Source: Sipunculus nudus (Eukaryota > Annelida > Sipuncula > Golfingiida > Sipunculidae). From it: a DNA stretch of 64,000 bases. The stretch lies in NCBI GenBank assembly GCA_026874595.1, contig CM049321.1, positions 17,002,479 through 17,066,478 on the forward strand, in the 5' to 3' direction. The notes beneath the pieces were generated by a model. It had not been told where the DNA came from and did no database searches. It was given only the letters and a program-made list of their open reading frames with translations. A program made the position numbers and the translations under genes. Below, one piece after another: positions 13,736 to 24,642 of the stretch. The number at the start of each line of letters is the position of its first letter. Position 1 is the first letter of the stretch.

Positions 13736-14352
13736 AAAAAAAACAAAAAATGAATAATGATATAATAATAAATAAATAAACTTTAATCCAAGTAACATTG
13801 CATCTTAAAATTAAGTACGGAACAAGAAGTGATGAAAAAACAATAAGTCATTACATAATAATTATAGTAATAATAATAATAACAATAATAATAATCTATG
13901 ATCAATAGACATCCTTAACTTTAAATGTTACATGCTGAGACTACTAGTCTCAATGGTCAACTTCACAATAAAAATGTTAGGACTTCTGTTAACACTTAAC
14001 ACAAGCTTGCTTCCCGGATTATACTCATTTCATTAAGTCAGCATCATACAACAACAATTCATGTGCATGCATTTTTTAAAAGTGTTTTCAATGGCCTATA
14101 TCTAAGCCCTAGCTGCAACACGTTTATAGCTACTACATAGGTGTTATTCACAAGCCCCGGTGCATTGTAGGAACGGATTTCTGTTCACACAATCCGTACC
14201 CCGCAGACTCGTACCTTTGCGGATATGGTTCTGTGCAGTGGGATGTATGGATTTTCACGAGTGTGGATATTTATTTGCATGCTCCCAATGCCAGTACACC
14301 TGTGTGGAAGTGATCACTGCTTATCCTCGTTTTCCGCGGATACTCTGCCATA

Positions 14353-14553
14353 GCAGAAGCGGATCCAGAGAAAGGATCCAGAGGGTCCGGATCTCCCTTT
14401 TTCAGTCGCCGCAAGCTTTTATAATAGTTTCGGAATAATTTTCTTTTCCGCCGGAACCCCCCTTTTCCGGACTTGGGAACCTATTTTTAGGTTTTGTCAT
14501 TAGTCCTCTTAGGTTGAACCCCTCCTTTTCCAAAATCCTGGATCCGACCCTGC
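14353..14553. mobile_element. MITE-like element, GGATCC-type inverted ends
   Basis: The left end reads GCAGAAGCGGATCCAGAG. The right end, reverse-complemented, reads GCAGGGTCGGATCCAGGA. These are imperfect terminal inverted repeats of about 18 bp around a 201-bp body with C-rich stretches and no ORF. Related end sequences recur at 39642-39656, 43628-43647 and, diverged, near 54697. I could not see a clear target duplication, so the superfamily (hAT or other) is open. Confidence 0.5.
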
Positions 14554-14559
14554 ATTGAG

Positions 14560-16820
14560 ATTAAACGTAACGGCAGTGAAAACAGTCATAAACTGCCAGA
14601 TGCCAGTGAGTTTTTTTTTTAGATTATTATTAATTTTTTCACTATCTGACCTACTTAATTTCTCCCACAAACATGTGGCATATGGCTGGATTGAACACGC
14701 TCAACACGTCAATACAAAGTTCTTTCTTTCCTGGCCGTAGCTTTTATATATTGCATAATGAATGAACATACGGTATATTTACGGGCCCAACTCGGTCAAT
14801 ATTTGATGCAAACATCAAACATAAGCCGAAAATACCTCAAAGAATACAACAACAAGTCCATTGATTCGCTGACTTCACACGGGTCGTAGCCACTGCACTC
14901 AACACTCGCTAAGAATAGTTCTGTACACTGTCTGGGATTGGCCCTGTTTACCACCTGGAAAGTTCACGTAATTTTTTATAAAGGCTGCCCTTGAGGCTTT
15001 ATTGATTTTGGAAGTTCAGGTTAGTTCAGGATTATTTGTAATTCAAGGTAACATAAGACGTTTTATTTTCCACAAATCGAAGGATGAACCCACCGTTCGT
15101 CGACATCAACGTGCTAGTATCTTAACCTCTTTTCAACTGACGTTCCACGATTTAGTGTAAATCATACAATTTTGTAAACATTCGTAGTTGTCCAATTCTG
15201 CAATGGCGGGGTCAAGTAAATCGTTTTCATGTTACACCCAGGTGTGATCACACAGTGATTCATGATCTTCAATGAACCTGCTTAAATAGCAAACACGATT
15301 AATACATGAACTTCCTATCAAAGATGTACTCAAGGAATGCATCACTTGGAGCGTACATGTAAATATCAAGTTTTAATAGTAAAATGCAATTTTAATATGT
15401 TTTAAATCTTATTTTTAGTAAATCAACTCTTTCATAAATTCAAGGTCGATTTTGGATGCACACATAGGATGTTTATTGTAACTGTCGGTGAAATAATCAA
15501 GAAGAAATATACAAAAATTACAAGAAAGAATGCCGGAAATATAAGTAAAGAAAGAATGCCCGAAATATAAATAATGAAATGGTTTTTTTTGTGGGAATTA
15601 TCTTAACTCGTATAGGTGATGGGTTTAAATCTATAAAAAAACGCTGGGAGTACTTAAATCAGGCTCGTCTTACTCTCCTCTTGTTTAAATGCTATGTAAA
15701 TTTACCATAGTAAACTAAAACTACTGCGCGCGACGTTCCTGTCAGGGAACCTAATACCTGTATGGACATTCTTTATTTGACCCCGCCATTGCAGAATATC
15801 ACAACTTCGAATGTTTACAAAATTGTATGAATTACACTAAATTCTATTTTGCCCCTACGCTTGTGTAAACATTCCTTCGGGCGACATGCCGCTCGGATAT
15901 TGGCTCCGTAAAATATTACACACGATGTGTGTATGTCTGTATGTTTTTGAGACCTCCTACTGGCCTGCCTATGGATATAAAGTGTGTTTATTTCGCCGTT
16001 GAAATTCATCTGTATACTTTTATTACAGTAATAATAAAAATCTGAACAGCGATCGATAGGAGGTAAAACGAACGTGAACTACTGATTCTTTCCGAGTATC
16101 TTAACATTTCGTAGAAATTGTATATGTGGTTCCGTATAGTATTAGTCGGCCTTTTCAGTTACATCTCGTATAAGAGCATAATCAATATCAAAAATACACG
16201 TGTCAGTGTGCTCCAGTTTCCTGCATAAAACATTGCTGAACATATGACCATTTAAGTAAAACAGTGCATATTCATGTATTAGAAGATGTGGGAAAAAGGT
16301 ACCTACATTTAGAGGACTTGGGCGTGGTTCCAAAAAAGCGCCCCCTTCTCCCCCAGCTCCCTCCGCAGAGAGATTTTAACCCGGACGCTGTTCTCGAAAT
16401 ACAACGTATCCAATTCCCAAGTCCTTATCGAACCCTGGCGGGTTATATCTCTAACTTTTTCGAAACCTCGCTTTGTTTTTCTGCGTAGACGCGGAAACAC
16501 AAATCTCACAGTCGCATGCCGAAATTGTCGGTATACGCTAATCTTTCTGACTTATTGGTCAATGGGTACACAGCTCCAGATTTTAAAGATAACCGTAGAT
16601 TGATTACTGATTAGTTATCTAGCCCTGCTAGCTCTATGCAGAGGATGGGCAAACGTAATGTATAGCATCTCAGTTCATAATAACAGTTATGTGAGATACT
16701 TATCAGTAAAAAATGAAGGTGTTATCTTCGGTACAATTTAATGTAGTATGCTTTCACATACATCGACCTGGAAATTGTTCAAGCTGTAAGAAACTTAACA
16801 CACTAAATAGACTTCTGTTA
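14560..16820. other. Gene-free stretch
   Basis: ORFs are at most 74 codons and often overlap on both strands (16142-16509). A near-duplicate phrase (AGAAAGAATGCC.GAAATATAA) occurs twice in tandem near 15523-15570. Nothing else is supported. Confidence 0.5.
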
Positions 16821-16823
16821 ACC

Positions 16824-17383
16824 ATCCATCCAAACGGAACCCGTATAGCCTTATGTCAACAATCTAGCCCATAAACGGAACACATATAGCCTTATGTCAA
16901 CCATCAAGTCTATAAACGGAACACGTATAGCCTTATGTCTACCACCAAGCCTTTAAAGGGAACACATATAGCCGTATGTCAACCACCCAGCTCATAAACG
17001 GAACGCATATAGCCTGATGTCAACCCATATATCCTGATGTCAACCATCCAGCCTATAAAAGTAACACATATGGACTCATTTCAACCACCTAGCCTATAAA
17101 CGGAACACGTATAACTTTATTTCAACCACCCAGCCTAAAATCGGAACACATATAGCCTTATGTCAACCACCAAGCCTATAAACGGAACACTTATAGCCTT
17201 ATGTCAACCACCCAGCCTTTAAACGGAACACATATAGCCTTATGTCAACCACCCAGCCTATAAACGGAACACATATAGCCTTATTTCAACCACCTAGCCT
17301 AAAAACGGGACACATATAGCCTTATATTTACCACCCGGCCTTTAAACGGAACACATATAGCCTTATATCAACCACCCAGCCTT

Positions 17384-17384
<1 letters not shown>
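16824..17384. repeat. 41-bp minisatellite, about 13 copies
   Basis: Thirteen head-to-tail units of about 41 bp, each containing the core AACGGAACACATATAGCC and then TTATGTCAACCACCCAGCCT. Units differ by scattered substitutions. The fifth unit carries an extra internal repeat of about 20 bp (CCTGATGTCAACC twice). The unit length is not a multiple of three, no ORF crosses the array and there are no unique spacers. It is therefore a minisatellite, neither a coding repeat nor CRISPR. It runs directly into a (TA)n array. Confidence 0.93.

Positions 17385-17447
<63 letters not shown>
17385..17447. repeat. (TA)n microsatellite, left flank of the LTR
   Basis: TA array between the minisatellite and the LTR. 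The TA sequence resumes at 18312 beyond the LTR, so the element inserted into or beside it. Confidence 0.95.
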
Positions 17448-17451
<4 letters not shown>

Positions 17452-18311
17452 ACGGAACTCAATATCAACCGACCACGTAGTCATGACGAGAATAAATTTT
17501 GTAATGGAGATTAAAAGAAATCAGATTCTGTAACACTAGGCAGCGTGAAATGTCTAGGGGGATGAATAAAGAAGTCAGTGTTTTTTTTGTTATCAAATAA
17601 TAACAATTTATTCTTAAAACAATCCTAACATTGCAATACACTAAATCAATACAATTTCATAGTATAACAACAGTACAACAGCAAATCTATATAAGTATAT
17701 AAATAAAGTGTACAGTACCAGGATACCACCACTGTCACAGCGATAACAAGTCCTTTATAACGTACAACCCAGATAAACAGTTCACATAAATCTTTTCAGA
17801 GAATAACAGTCCAGTTCATTCACAAAATCAATCCGTTGTGATCCCAAAGTGAAATTCTTGTTATAATCCCGAAAGCAAACTGAAGACTATACAAGATCCT
17901 TCACAAATTTAGAAGAAAATCTATAACTGTCGCACTTATCGGAAAAGGTCAGCCTCTGACTTACACGCTTCTGTGTCCGCTGGAATATTTCTCTCCTCTC
18001 TCTCCCGGCTCTAAAACACAGTCCCCTATTTATAACTTCTCACCCCAAGCCGAGTACTTTCGAATTACCGAACAATCCAAAGAACCTAGCATGATACACA
18101 GTACAGGACACATCTAGAACAACGAACACCGAGTTTCTACACACAGGGGTCCACGCGTGAGCCGGCCCTGCTCGGCCAGGCGAGAAAGCCCCAGACTAGC
18201 ATTACCGCTGTGTACACTTCAGACTCAACGCGTGGCCCGTGCTATGCCGTCATAGCAACGGCCAATGGTAGCGCTACACATGCACATACAATAAAAGAGA
18301 CATCTGTAACA
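17448..18311 (-). mobile_element. Solo LTR of an LTR retrotransposon
   Basis: The segment starts TGTTACGGAAC and ends CATCTGTAACA, giving the inverted TGTTAC / GTAACA ends of LTRs. Both sides are ATAT, consistent with a 4-bp duplication inside a (TA)n tract, although that composition makes the duplication uninformative. I prefer the minus orientation: minus-strand TATAAATAGGGG (plus 18023-18034) is a good TATA box, and AATAAA (plus 17607-17612) lies downstream of it. No gag or pol flanks it and there is no second LTR nearby, so it looks like a recombination-derived solo LTR. A truncated relative is at 48750-49012. A weaker TATA/AATAAA pair exists on the plus strand, so orientation is not certain. 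Confidence 0.7.
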
Positions 18312-18420
18312 ATATATATATGTATATGTTATATGTTAAGAAAGGCTATTTATACACACATATATATAAACATATACATGTATATTTAATATATAATATA
18401 TAATATACATATATATGTGT
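18312..18420. repeat. Compound (TA)n / TATATG repeat
   Basis: Imperfect TA-rich repeat with ATATGT and ATATATAAA interruptions, continuing the TA array interrupted by the LTR. Confidence 0.85.
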
Positions 18421-19135
18421 GTGCGTGTGGTTAAAACAACTCAATATTAAATAAACATTTTATATCTATAATCGGTCGCGCCAACAATGTTTTTAAACAC
18501 AAACGTTACTTATACATATTCATTTTCCAATGTTGGACCAGACAAGCACTGATTTGTTAGAATTGGTGAAAACGAAAGTATAAACACCGTCAATCGGAAA
18601 CTCTTTATGTTCGACTTAGACGAAAGCTTCATCAAAGTCCCCAACAACACTGGTTAATATTTCAGTAGCTACTTCACTGGTACAAAATACCAACTAGTGG
18701 TGATGAATAGTTCCAATCAGTGTTGCCGCGGGGCCTTTTATCTTCAATGGTCCATTTTAATGGTTCACGCGGACTCAACAGAAGTGGTTCTTGATAGTCG
18801 TTCGCACGCTGGGCCTTATGAAGAATAGGCTTTGATCAACTCGTCACGTGACATGTCGATTTATTCTCTGCAGATGTGCTTGTATTTTTTAAGTGGGATT
18901 TTTGTGTTTGGATTAAGCTCTCCAGTTGAGTACTTTATAAATAGTCATGGCCTTTATTTCAGGCCTTTCCAACTGGCCAAATACAACAATGATTTGTTTC
19001 AATAATAGTTATCAATATATTACCATTGAACTTGTTTTGTTGAAAATGCCCTGTTATTTAGGAATGTTGGATACACACATTGACACACAGACATACACAC
19101 ACACGTTTTTTTAACGCACTGAGACAAGCACACTT
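18421..19135. other. Gene-free stretch
   Basis: AT-rich non-coding DNA with a short CA-rich patch near 19073-19104. No ORF, RNA gene or transposon end was recognised. Confidence 0.45.
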
Positions 19136-19165
19136 CCTCTATATATATTTATATATATGTATATA

Positions 19166-19205
<40 letters not shown>

Positions 19206-19241
19206 TCTTTCTGTCTCTCTCTTTCTGTCTGTCTCTCTCTC

Positions 19242-19287
<46 letters not shown>
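19136..19287. repeat. Compound (TA)n-(CT)n-(TA)n microsatellite
   Basis: Two TA arrays (about 19138-19201 and 19246-19287) separated by a CTTT/CTGT/CTCT pyrimidine tract at 19203-19242. Confidence 0.9.
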
Positions 19288-19291
<4 letters not shown>

Positions 19292-19422
19292 GGATAGGTG
19301 TGTGTCGTTATGAATTATGTAAGGTTGTTAGTGTGTTTCTTTGTTTGTGTCTACCAGTTTCTCTCTCTCAGGCACAGACAAAAACACACTTCCTTTATAC
19401 AAAAACACAGTATATATATGTT

Positions 19423-19424
<2 letters not shown>

Positions 19425-19479
<55 letters not shown>
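19425..19479. repeat. (TA)n microsatellite
   Basis: Perfect TA array responsible for two overlapping Tyr-Ile ORFs (98 and 61 codons), which I reject. Confidence 0.95.
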
Positions 19480-19481
<2 letters not shown>

Positions 19482-20336
19482 TGTTTGTGTGTATGGGTGA
19501 GACAGCAGAAGGACGGGCAACAGTAGAGGGATCAAGATCAGACAGATTAATCTTTATTGTCTCCGTCGGTCTGATAGGTCACCAAGTTTACTGATTATAT
19601 GCCAGACGGGATATACTATCGATGTATAACATTGCATGATACTGTATAACCAACGTCATTACAAGAGAGCGTCACATGTACGTCGCTTCAATGTAACATG
19701 TGAATATAAGGTGAACCGGACCATGTAGCAATGCTTTCTCATACCGCGAAAGTAGTCTAGTTCCCGTCGCTATCAATAACCATATTGCGAAACAATTACT
19801 AACGAGCTTGGTACTTTAACTAAAATACTAAAGTTTTCCTTACTGGTATCCATACACACACGAAGTCCTAATTTGATAACGATCTTATTCCAAAGGGAGA
19901 AAACGATATACGGACAGGCAAAGACAGGTTGAGGCCACGGGTAAGTTCAATCTAGACAGAGTACGGCTTCTTATATAATATGGGGACTATATGGCACTTT
20001 GTTTTCAGCGCTGGATTCGGAAGATAAGGGGTCCCGAGGCTCATGCAGTGTAGCCATGACAACATGACACTCAGGCCTTCTGAAATAAACTGATAGGGCC
20101 TGGAGTCATGATGGCAGTCACAACAGAACGCCCATTCTAAGGGTCGGATCAAAATATTTCATGTCTGGTATTTTTTGGCATCACAGGCTTATATAGTCGT
20201 ATTATATGTGCTTAATATCGAAGAAAAAATGTTATTAAACAAAAATAATTACATTTGTTACCTTCTTTCATCACTGTGGCACCGATTCACGTGAAGCGGT
20301 ACTTCTCATTCAAAAGTGAAGGTGTCATGGTGCGGT

Positions 20337-20640
20337 CGTATATGAAAAATTGGAAGTCGGAAGCCGGACGCCGGAAACCAAGGAATCGTTTTATAAATAA
20401 TGCAGTTTAAAGCATATACAAATTGCTAACGCTTCAATACCGTTTTGTTTTTCCCCCCGATAGAATAAGATCTTTATTATCATTCTGTGAAGAATAATAG
20501 TTATCCATTCTTTAATCTGAACGTTATGGACGATTTTGTGCTCGGAAGCAATCTCGGAAGTCAGTCAGAAGTGCTGGGATGTTATCCAATGTGTATAACT
20601 CGGAAGTCACAGAGACGCACTGGTTAACTTGTGGTCAGTT
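20337..20640 (+). repeat. Left arm of a large imperfect inverted repeat
   Basis: This roughly 300-bp segment aligns by eye with the reverse complement of 22830-23125. Shared landmarks in the same order are GAAGTC-GAAG, AAGGA-TTTTATAAATAA, GGAATAAG-TCTTT-TATCATT, GTTATC, TGCTCGG and AATGTGTATAACTCGGAAG. The arms are clearly diverged. The roughly 2.2 kb between them is AT-rich with several TA arrays and no transposase. A foldback element or an inverted pair of one dispersed repeat would both explain it. Confidence 0.55.
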
Positions 20641-20793
20641 AAGAGCCACAGCCCAAATGCAGTTTCATTATAATTATAGTTGCATGCATATATTAAAATT
20701 GCTTATGCATGATTCTGCTTTTAATGCGTGAATAACACAAAACATGATACATAATCGGAAAACTATAAGTTCTTAATTTTTTTTATTTGTAAA

Positions 20794-20797
<4 letters not shown>

Positions 20798-20853
<56 letters not shown>
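20798..20853. repeat. (TA)n microsatellite
   Basis: Perfect TA array in the AT-rich core between the inverted repeats. Confidence 0.95.
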
Positions 20854-20855
<2 letters not shown>

Positions 20856-21845
20856 CTCGGTGTTATGCTTGCGCCCTCTATGGTAATATATAACATACTA
20901 ATACATGTGTGATTATAAAATCTTATCGATTTGTATATTTAAGCAAATCATTTTTTTTTAAACTAAAATCAATTCTTTTTCAAGTTTTAACTCTTTCTTT
21001 CAAACTTTTTCAATCTTGATATTTATATATTAAAATTCACTCCTGATGTTTCAACTTCAAATAAATGGATATTTGATAATATTTTAAAGTATATTTGCAA
21101 CTGATTTCACTCTCATACGTTATAATATGTGCATGATAAGGGCATGTAAACAGAATGTGCTCCCTTCAACTTCGGATTACTGTATACGATTACAAGGATC
21201 TCGATAAGAAATAACAATTTTGTATGTAAAATCTTTAATAAATAACCATATAGAATCTTTATCGACACGTAAGACATCTGGGGCTTCAAGTAAAAGTCTG
21301 TCTAGAGGTGACCTGGTGTCTTAAAGATGCTACGGGATTGGGCATTTTTATTGAACCTGTTGCTCATCTTTATGATTCATTCCTTGAAATTCCACATAAA
21401 AATGATGACACCATGCAATAATGGAACCAAACCGGATCGATAAATCAAGTTAGATATTTACCGCTAAGATAAATATTTCAATTACAAATATTAATTATAC
21501 CCATTCTTCTTTTGCTGTATAGTAATTTTTTATCTTTATATAAAAATAAATGCATCTGAATATTCCGTGTATACTCACTATTTTTATTTGATTCTTATAT
21601 TGTTATGCTCAGAAACAAAATTAACCGGACTATAATCGGAATTCTCGATACAGAAGTACCGTGCGCTTTCGGACCCCCTTCTCTCCGGACTAGTTGCTGG
21701 TATCAGGTTCTATAATTAAACAATTGTTTATATCTATAACATTTGCTCTGTAACAATTTATTTTTAAACATTTACTGAACTTTTTTGGCTATGCAAAATG
21801 TTTTGTTTGATGTTTTATTGATTTTTTAGTTGACGTATTTTACAA

Positions 21846-21849
<4 letters not shown>

Positions 21850-21886
<37 letters not shown>
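21850..21886. repeat. (TA)n microsatellite
   Basis: Perfect TA array inside the inverted-repeat core. Confidence 0.95.
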
Positions 21887-21890
<4 letters not shown>

Positions 21891-22271
21891 ATAAATGTTT
21901 GTGTCCTGTGGTTTTGCAAATTTTCAGAACATTAATTTGATGAATATTGTACCTAACGCATAAAAAATATCGATTATATATTGAATCGTTCTGCAAAAAC
22001 AGAAACTATTGTTTTTTATATGATTGTAAAATGTTACAATCGGGATCATATCTATTTACACATGCATTGTGTATTTTTTTCTGTCAAGGTATTGTTAATG
22101 TTTGTGTTTATTTTTAATTTTGCAGGATACGTCTTATGAAATCAGTAGCAAACAAATTTTTGTAAAGCATCATGTATATTATGCTATTTTGGCAAAATTT
22201 CAAAACTTGAATTGAAACAGGTTCCATTTACAGCAGGAACATATAGGGGAAAATATCACATTGCAATGTGA

Positions 22272-22273
<2 letters not shown>

Positions 22274-22351
<78 letters not shown>

Positions 22352-22367
22352 CATATATATATATATA
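22274..22367. repeat. Compound (TA)n-(CA)n-(TA)n microsatellite
   Basis: TA arrays interrupted by a short CACACACA block and by ATACATACAT. Confidence 0.92.
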
Positions 22368-22829
22368 AATGTGTGCAACCTGACCATGAAAAGTAAAATA
22401 TAATTTGGCATAAAAAGTATTACATAATAGATAAAAGTTTTAGAGATTCATAATCATGATTAAATTTTTTGGTCAATGGAAGAGGAAAAGATTTTTCAAT
22501 TGATACATGATAAATAAAATATTTTGTTCGAAACACCCTTGTTAAAACATTTACTGGACGTTTTGTGGTTCTTTCAAATTATCTGTTTAAGTCTCTATGA
22601 TATTATCAGGGTAATTTTTAAAATATTATCAAATCTTTATTTTTTTTCATGTTTCCACAAACCAAAAATACGGTAACAGCGAAAATATTGATGAGTAATT
22701 ATATAATCTTGTTTTACAAAAAGAAATAAAATATCAATATAATATATTATAAAAAACAGAATAATTAATGTTACAAAACAAACTGAGTTTATGAAAAATA
22801 TGTGATATTGAAGAAACTGAAAATGCTTG

Positions 22830-23125
22830 ACACGTTTGCTGCCGACATGATGACCAGTGCATTAGCCATTACTGGCTTCCGAGTTTTACACATGTTATTT
22901 GGACCATAACCGGGCATTACCGAGCAAGAAATAGTCTGTAACTTCGGATTGATAACTTTGATTTTTTACATAATGATAGAAAAGACCTTATTCCATCAAT
23001 ACAAATAAAATGGTACTTTCTATTGATGTAGTATCATTCTTATTATGCTTCGAACATTGCTTTATTTAAAAAAAATCCTTGCTTCCGACTTCGGACTTCC
23101 GAGTTTTACACATAGCCGTTTGGAA
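22830..23125 (-). repeat. Right arm of the imperfect inverted repeat
   Basis: Reverse-complement partner of 20337-20640. It contains CTTCCGAGTTTTACACAT twice (22875 and 23096) and several CTTCCG/CGGAAG words. It ends just upstream of the promoter-like segment at 23130, so any promoter there has repeat DNA at its back. Confidence 0.55.
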
Positions 23126-23129
23126 ATCC

Positions 23130-23299
23130 CCTACCGGAAGTTATGATTCTCCCGCTGACAGACGTGGAGACGAGTTTTTCGAGTAAAACCAGCCTCGGTA
23201 TTAAAAACTGCTGCACGAATACACGTAAGTAAACCGTGGATGTAATAATTATTATTTTCCCCAACAGAATAACGTTACTTTTTGTCTTAACTCAGGAAA
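23130..23299 (+). promoter_or_regulatory. Putative promoter, untranslated exon and short intron
   Basis: ACCGGAAGTT at 23135-23144 matches the ETS/GABP consensus, frequent in TATA-less promoters. About 80 bp downstream, CAC|GTAAGTAAA (GT at 23225) is a near-consensus splice donor. Two acceptor-like sites follow: TTTTCCCCAACAG ending at 23267 and TTTTTGTCTTAACTCAG ending at 23296. The second would give a 72-base intron and place the ATG four bases into the next exon. These are motif matches only; there is no transcript evidence. Confidence 0.35.
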
Positions 23300-23494
23300 A
23301 TGGCAGTTCGAGAAGTAGATGAAAATGAAAAAGTAGTGTCAGAAATGGCGTGCACATCTGCACATACTAGAATTGATGCGAACCCAATAGCTTGTACTGT
23401 CACCCCATCGTCTCCAGTTCATCTGAAATCGACGTTTGAGGGTGACAAGCTGTCGCTACATGCAGTGAGGCCCCATCCGATCAAAAGAAAATAA
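23300..23494 (+). CDS. Hypothetical 64-codon ORF, possible first coding exon
   Basis: The ORF opens with a favourable context (GAAAATGG) and encodes a polar 64-residue peptide with no signal peptide or membrane segment. Residues 1-15 are acidic, residues 26-46 are Ser/Thr/Pro-rich (including TVTPSSPVHL), and the C-terminus is basic (HPIKRK, nuclear-signal-like). I do not recognise a family. It could be a complete small protein ending at the TAA, or the first coding exon of a longer gene if a donor-like GGGTGACA (about 23442) or GCAGTGAGG (about 23465) is used. Its support is mainly context: the ETS site, donor and acceptor immediately upstream. A hairpin (ACTCCATT ... AATGGAGT) lies just after the stop at 23500-23524. 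Composition is less AT-rich than its surroundings. Chance remains a real alternative. Confidence 0.35.
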   Translation: MAVREVDENEKVVSEMACTSAHTRIDANPIACTVTPSSPVHLKSTFEGDKLSLHAVRPHPIKRK

Positions 23495-23524
23495 TCAAAA
23501 CTCCATTCTTTTTCAAATGGAGTA

Positions 23525-24462
23525 GAATTTTTCTGAAATTATTACAACAAAAGTTAGTGTTTGTAGGTTTATTACATTTAATGGTTCAACTAATATACAG
23601 TATTTATAATAACATTCTCACGGAATATCTAAAGTCGTGATAAAGCTTATACACAGTCGTTACAGTGACTGCTTCTTTCTAGCTGTTCTCGATATCATAA
23701 CGTGACTATCAACAGTTCCACTAGAGGCCTACTAGCCCGCTATCTGAGGGTACACTACTAACTGAGTTTCCTGTAGATGCTTCATTTTTTATTAGTGCGT
23801 ACACATAATTGTATTGTGGTCTGATTGGGTACCCTAGATTGTAAGGTCCTTGGCTACAGCCCGCTCAGCAAATTTGGCATTGTTTCTACTGTACATGGTA
23901 CTTCACACTTTTATGATAGATGTCAGGTTAGACAGGGTCATTTTCACAAAAAACCTTAAAGGCAAATCGAGTTAAAGTATGGCATACAGCCTTCTCAGTG
24001 TCAGTGAAAGGTGCTGAATCCAATAAATAAAAAGAATCCAATTTTATCATAAAATTTGAATATATTTGCATACAGCATACTATGTAAATTATGAAATGTC
24101 ATTTACGACTGCACGTGTAAGAAAATATTTTGATATACTAAATTGTAATGTTTATCTGAATTTAGTGCTTAATGTTAAAAATCAACAAAGTTATGGCCAT
24201 TTATTTAAACCTCAGAATCAATGAATAATTAACCCAGGTTGCCATGGAAACCATCAATTTTGAAGCACTGTGGTCCATTTGCCAGCTGGGCATGCAGAAT
24301 GTTTAATTCAGTATCTATCACTGCCGCTAACAGACTGCACGCCATACATAAACATGATGCCCTCAGCACTTTAAATATGCACATTTTCTTTTATTCTGCC
24401 TAGTTTAGGTGTCTTTCGGTAATACTAACATCTCTACATTTTATTTGAAAGGTGTACACTTG
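23525..24462. other. No gene seen; possible 3' flank of the 23300 ORF
   Basis: AT-rich sequence with AATAAA at about 24021, which could serve as a polyadenylation signal if the ORF at 23300 is a single-exon gene. No further exons could be recognised. Confidence 0.35.
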
Positions 24463-24464
24463 TA

Positions 24465-24640
24465 CAGTGGAACCCCGCCATGTGACCACCCCGTAATTGC
24501 GACCACCCCACAATTACGACCACTCTTTTTGGTCCGGAATATACGATTCACGTAAGTTTCAGTTTCACAAATACGACCAGCCCCAAATTTCGACCACTTT
24601 GGTCAGTCCCAAAGGTGGTCGTAATTTTAGGGTTCCACTG
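24465..24640. mobile_element. pogo/Tc1-type MITE with TA target duplication
   Basis: The left end CAGTGGAACCC and the right end GGGTTCCACTG are 11-bp inverted repeats. They are flanked by TA on both sides (24463-24464 and 24641-24642), the canonical Tc1/mariner-pogo target duplication. The 176-bp interior has no ORF of its own. It consists of repeated GACCACC / ACGACCA words on both sides of the centre, so the inverted homology extends well inward. CAGTGGAACC-type ends are known for pogo/Tigger-like families. It is non-autonomous; no transposase is present in the window. Confidence 0.88.
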
Positions 24641-24642
24641 TA

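Noticed and set aside
16824-17384. Regular repeats considered as CRISPR
   Set aside because: Units are contiguous with no unique spacers, and the context is eukaryotic.
19298-19594. 98- and 61-codon plus ORFs
   Set aside because: Both are frames of the (TA)n array at 19425-19479.
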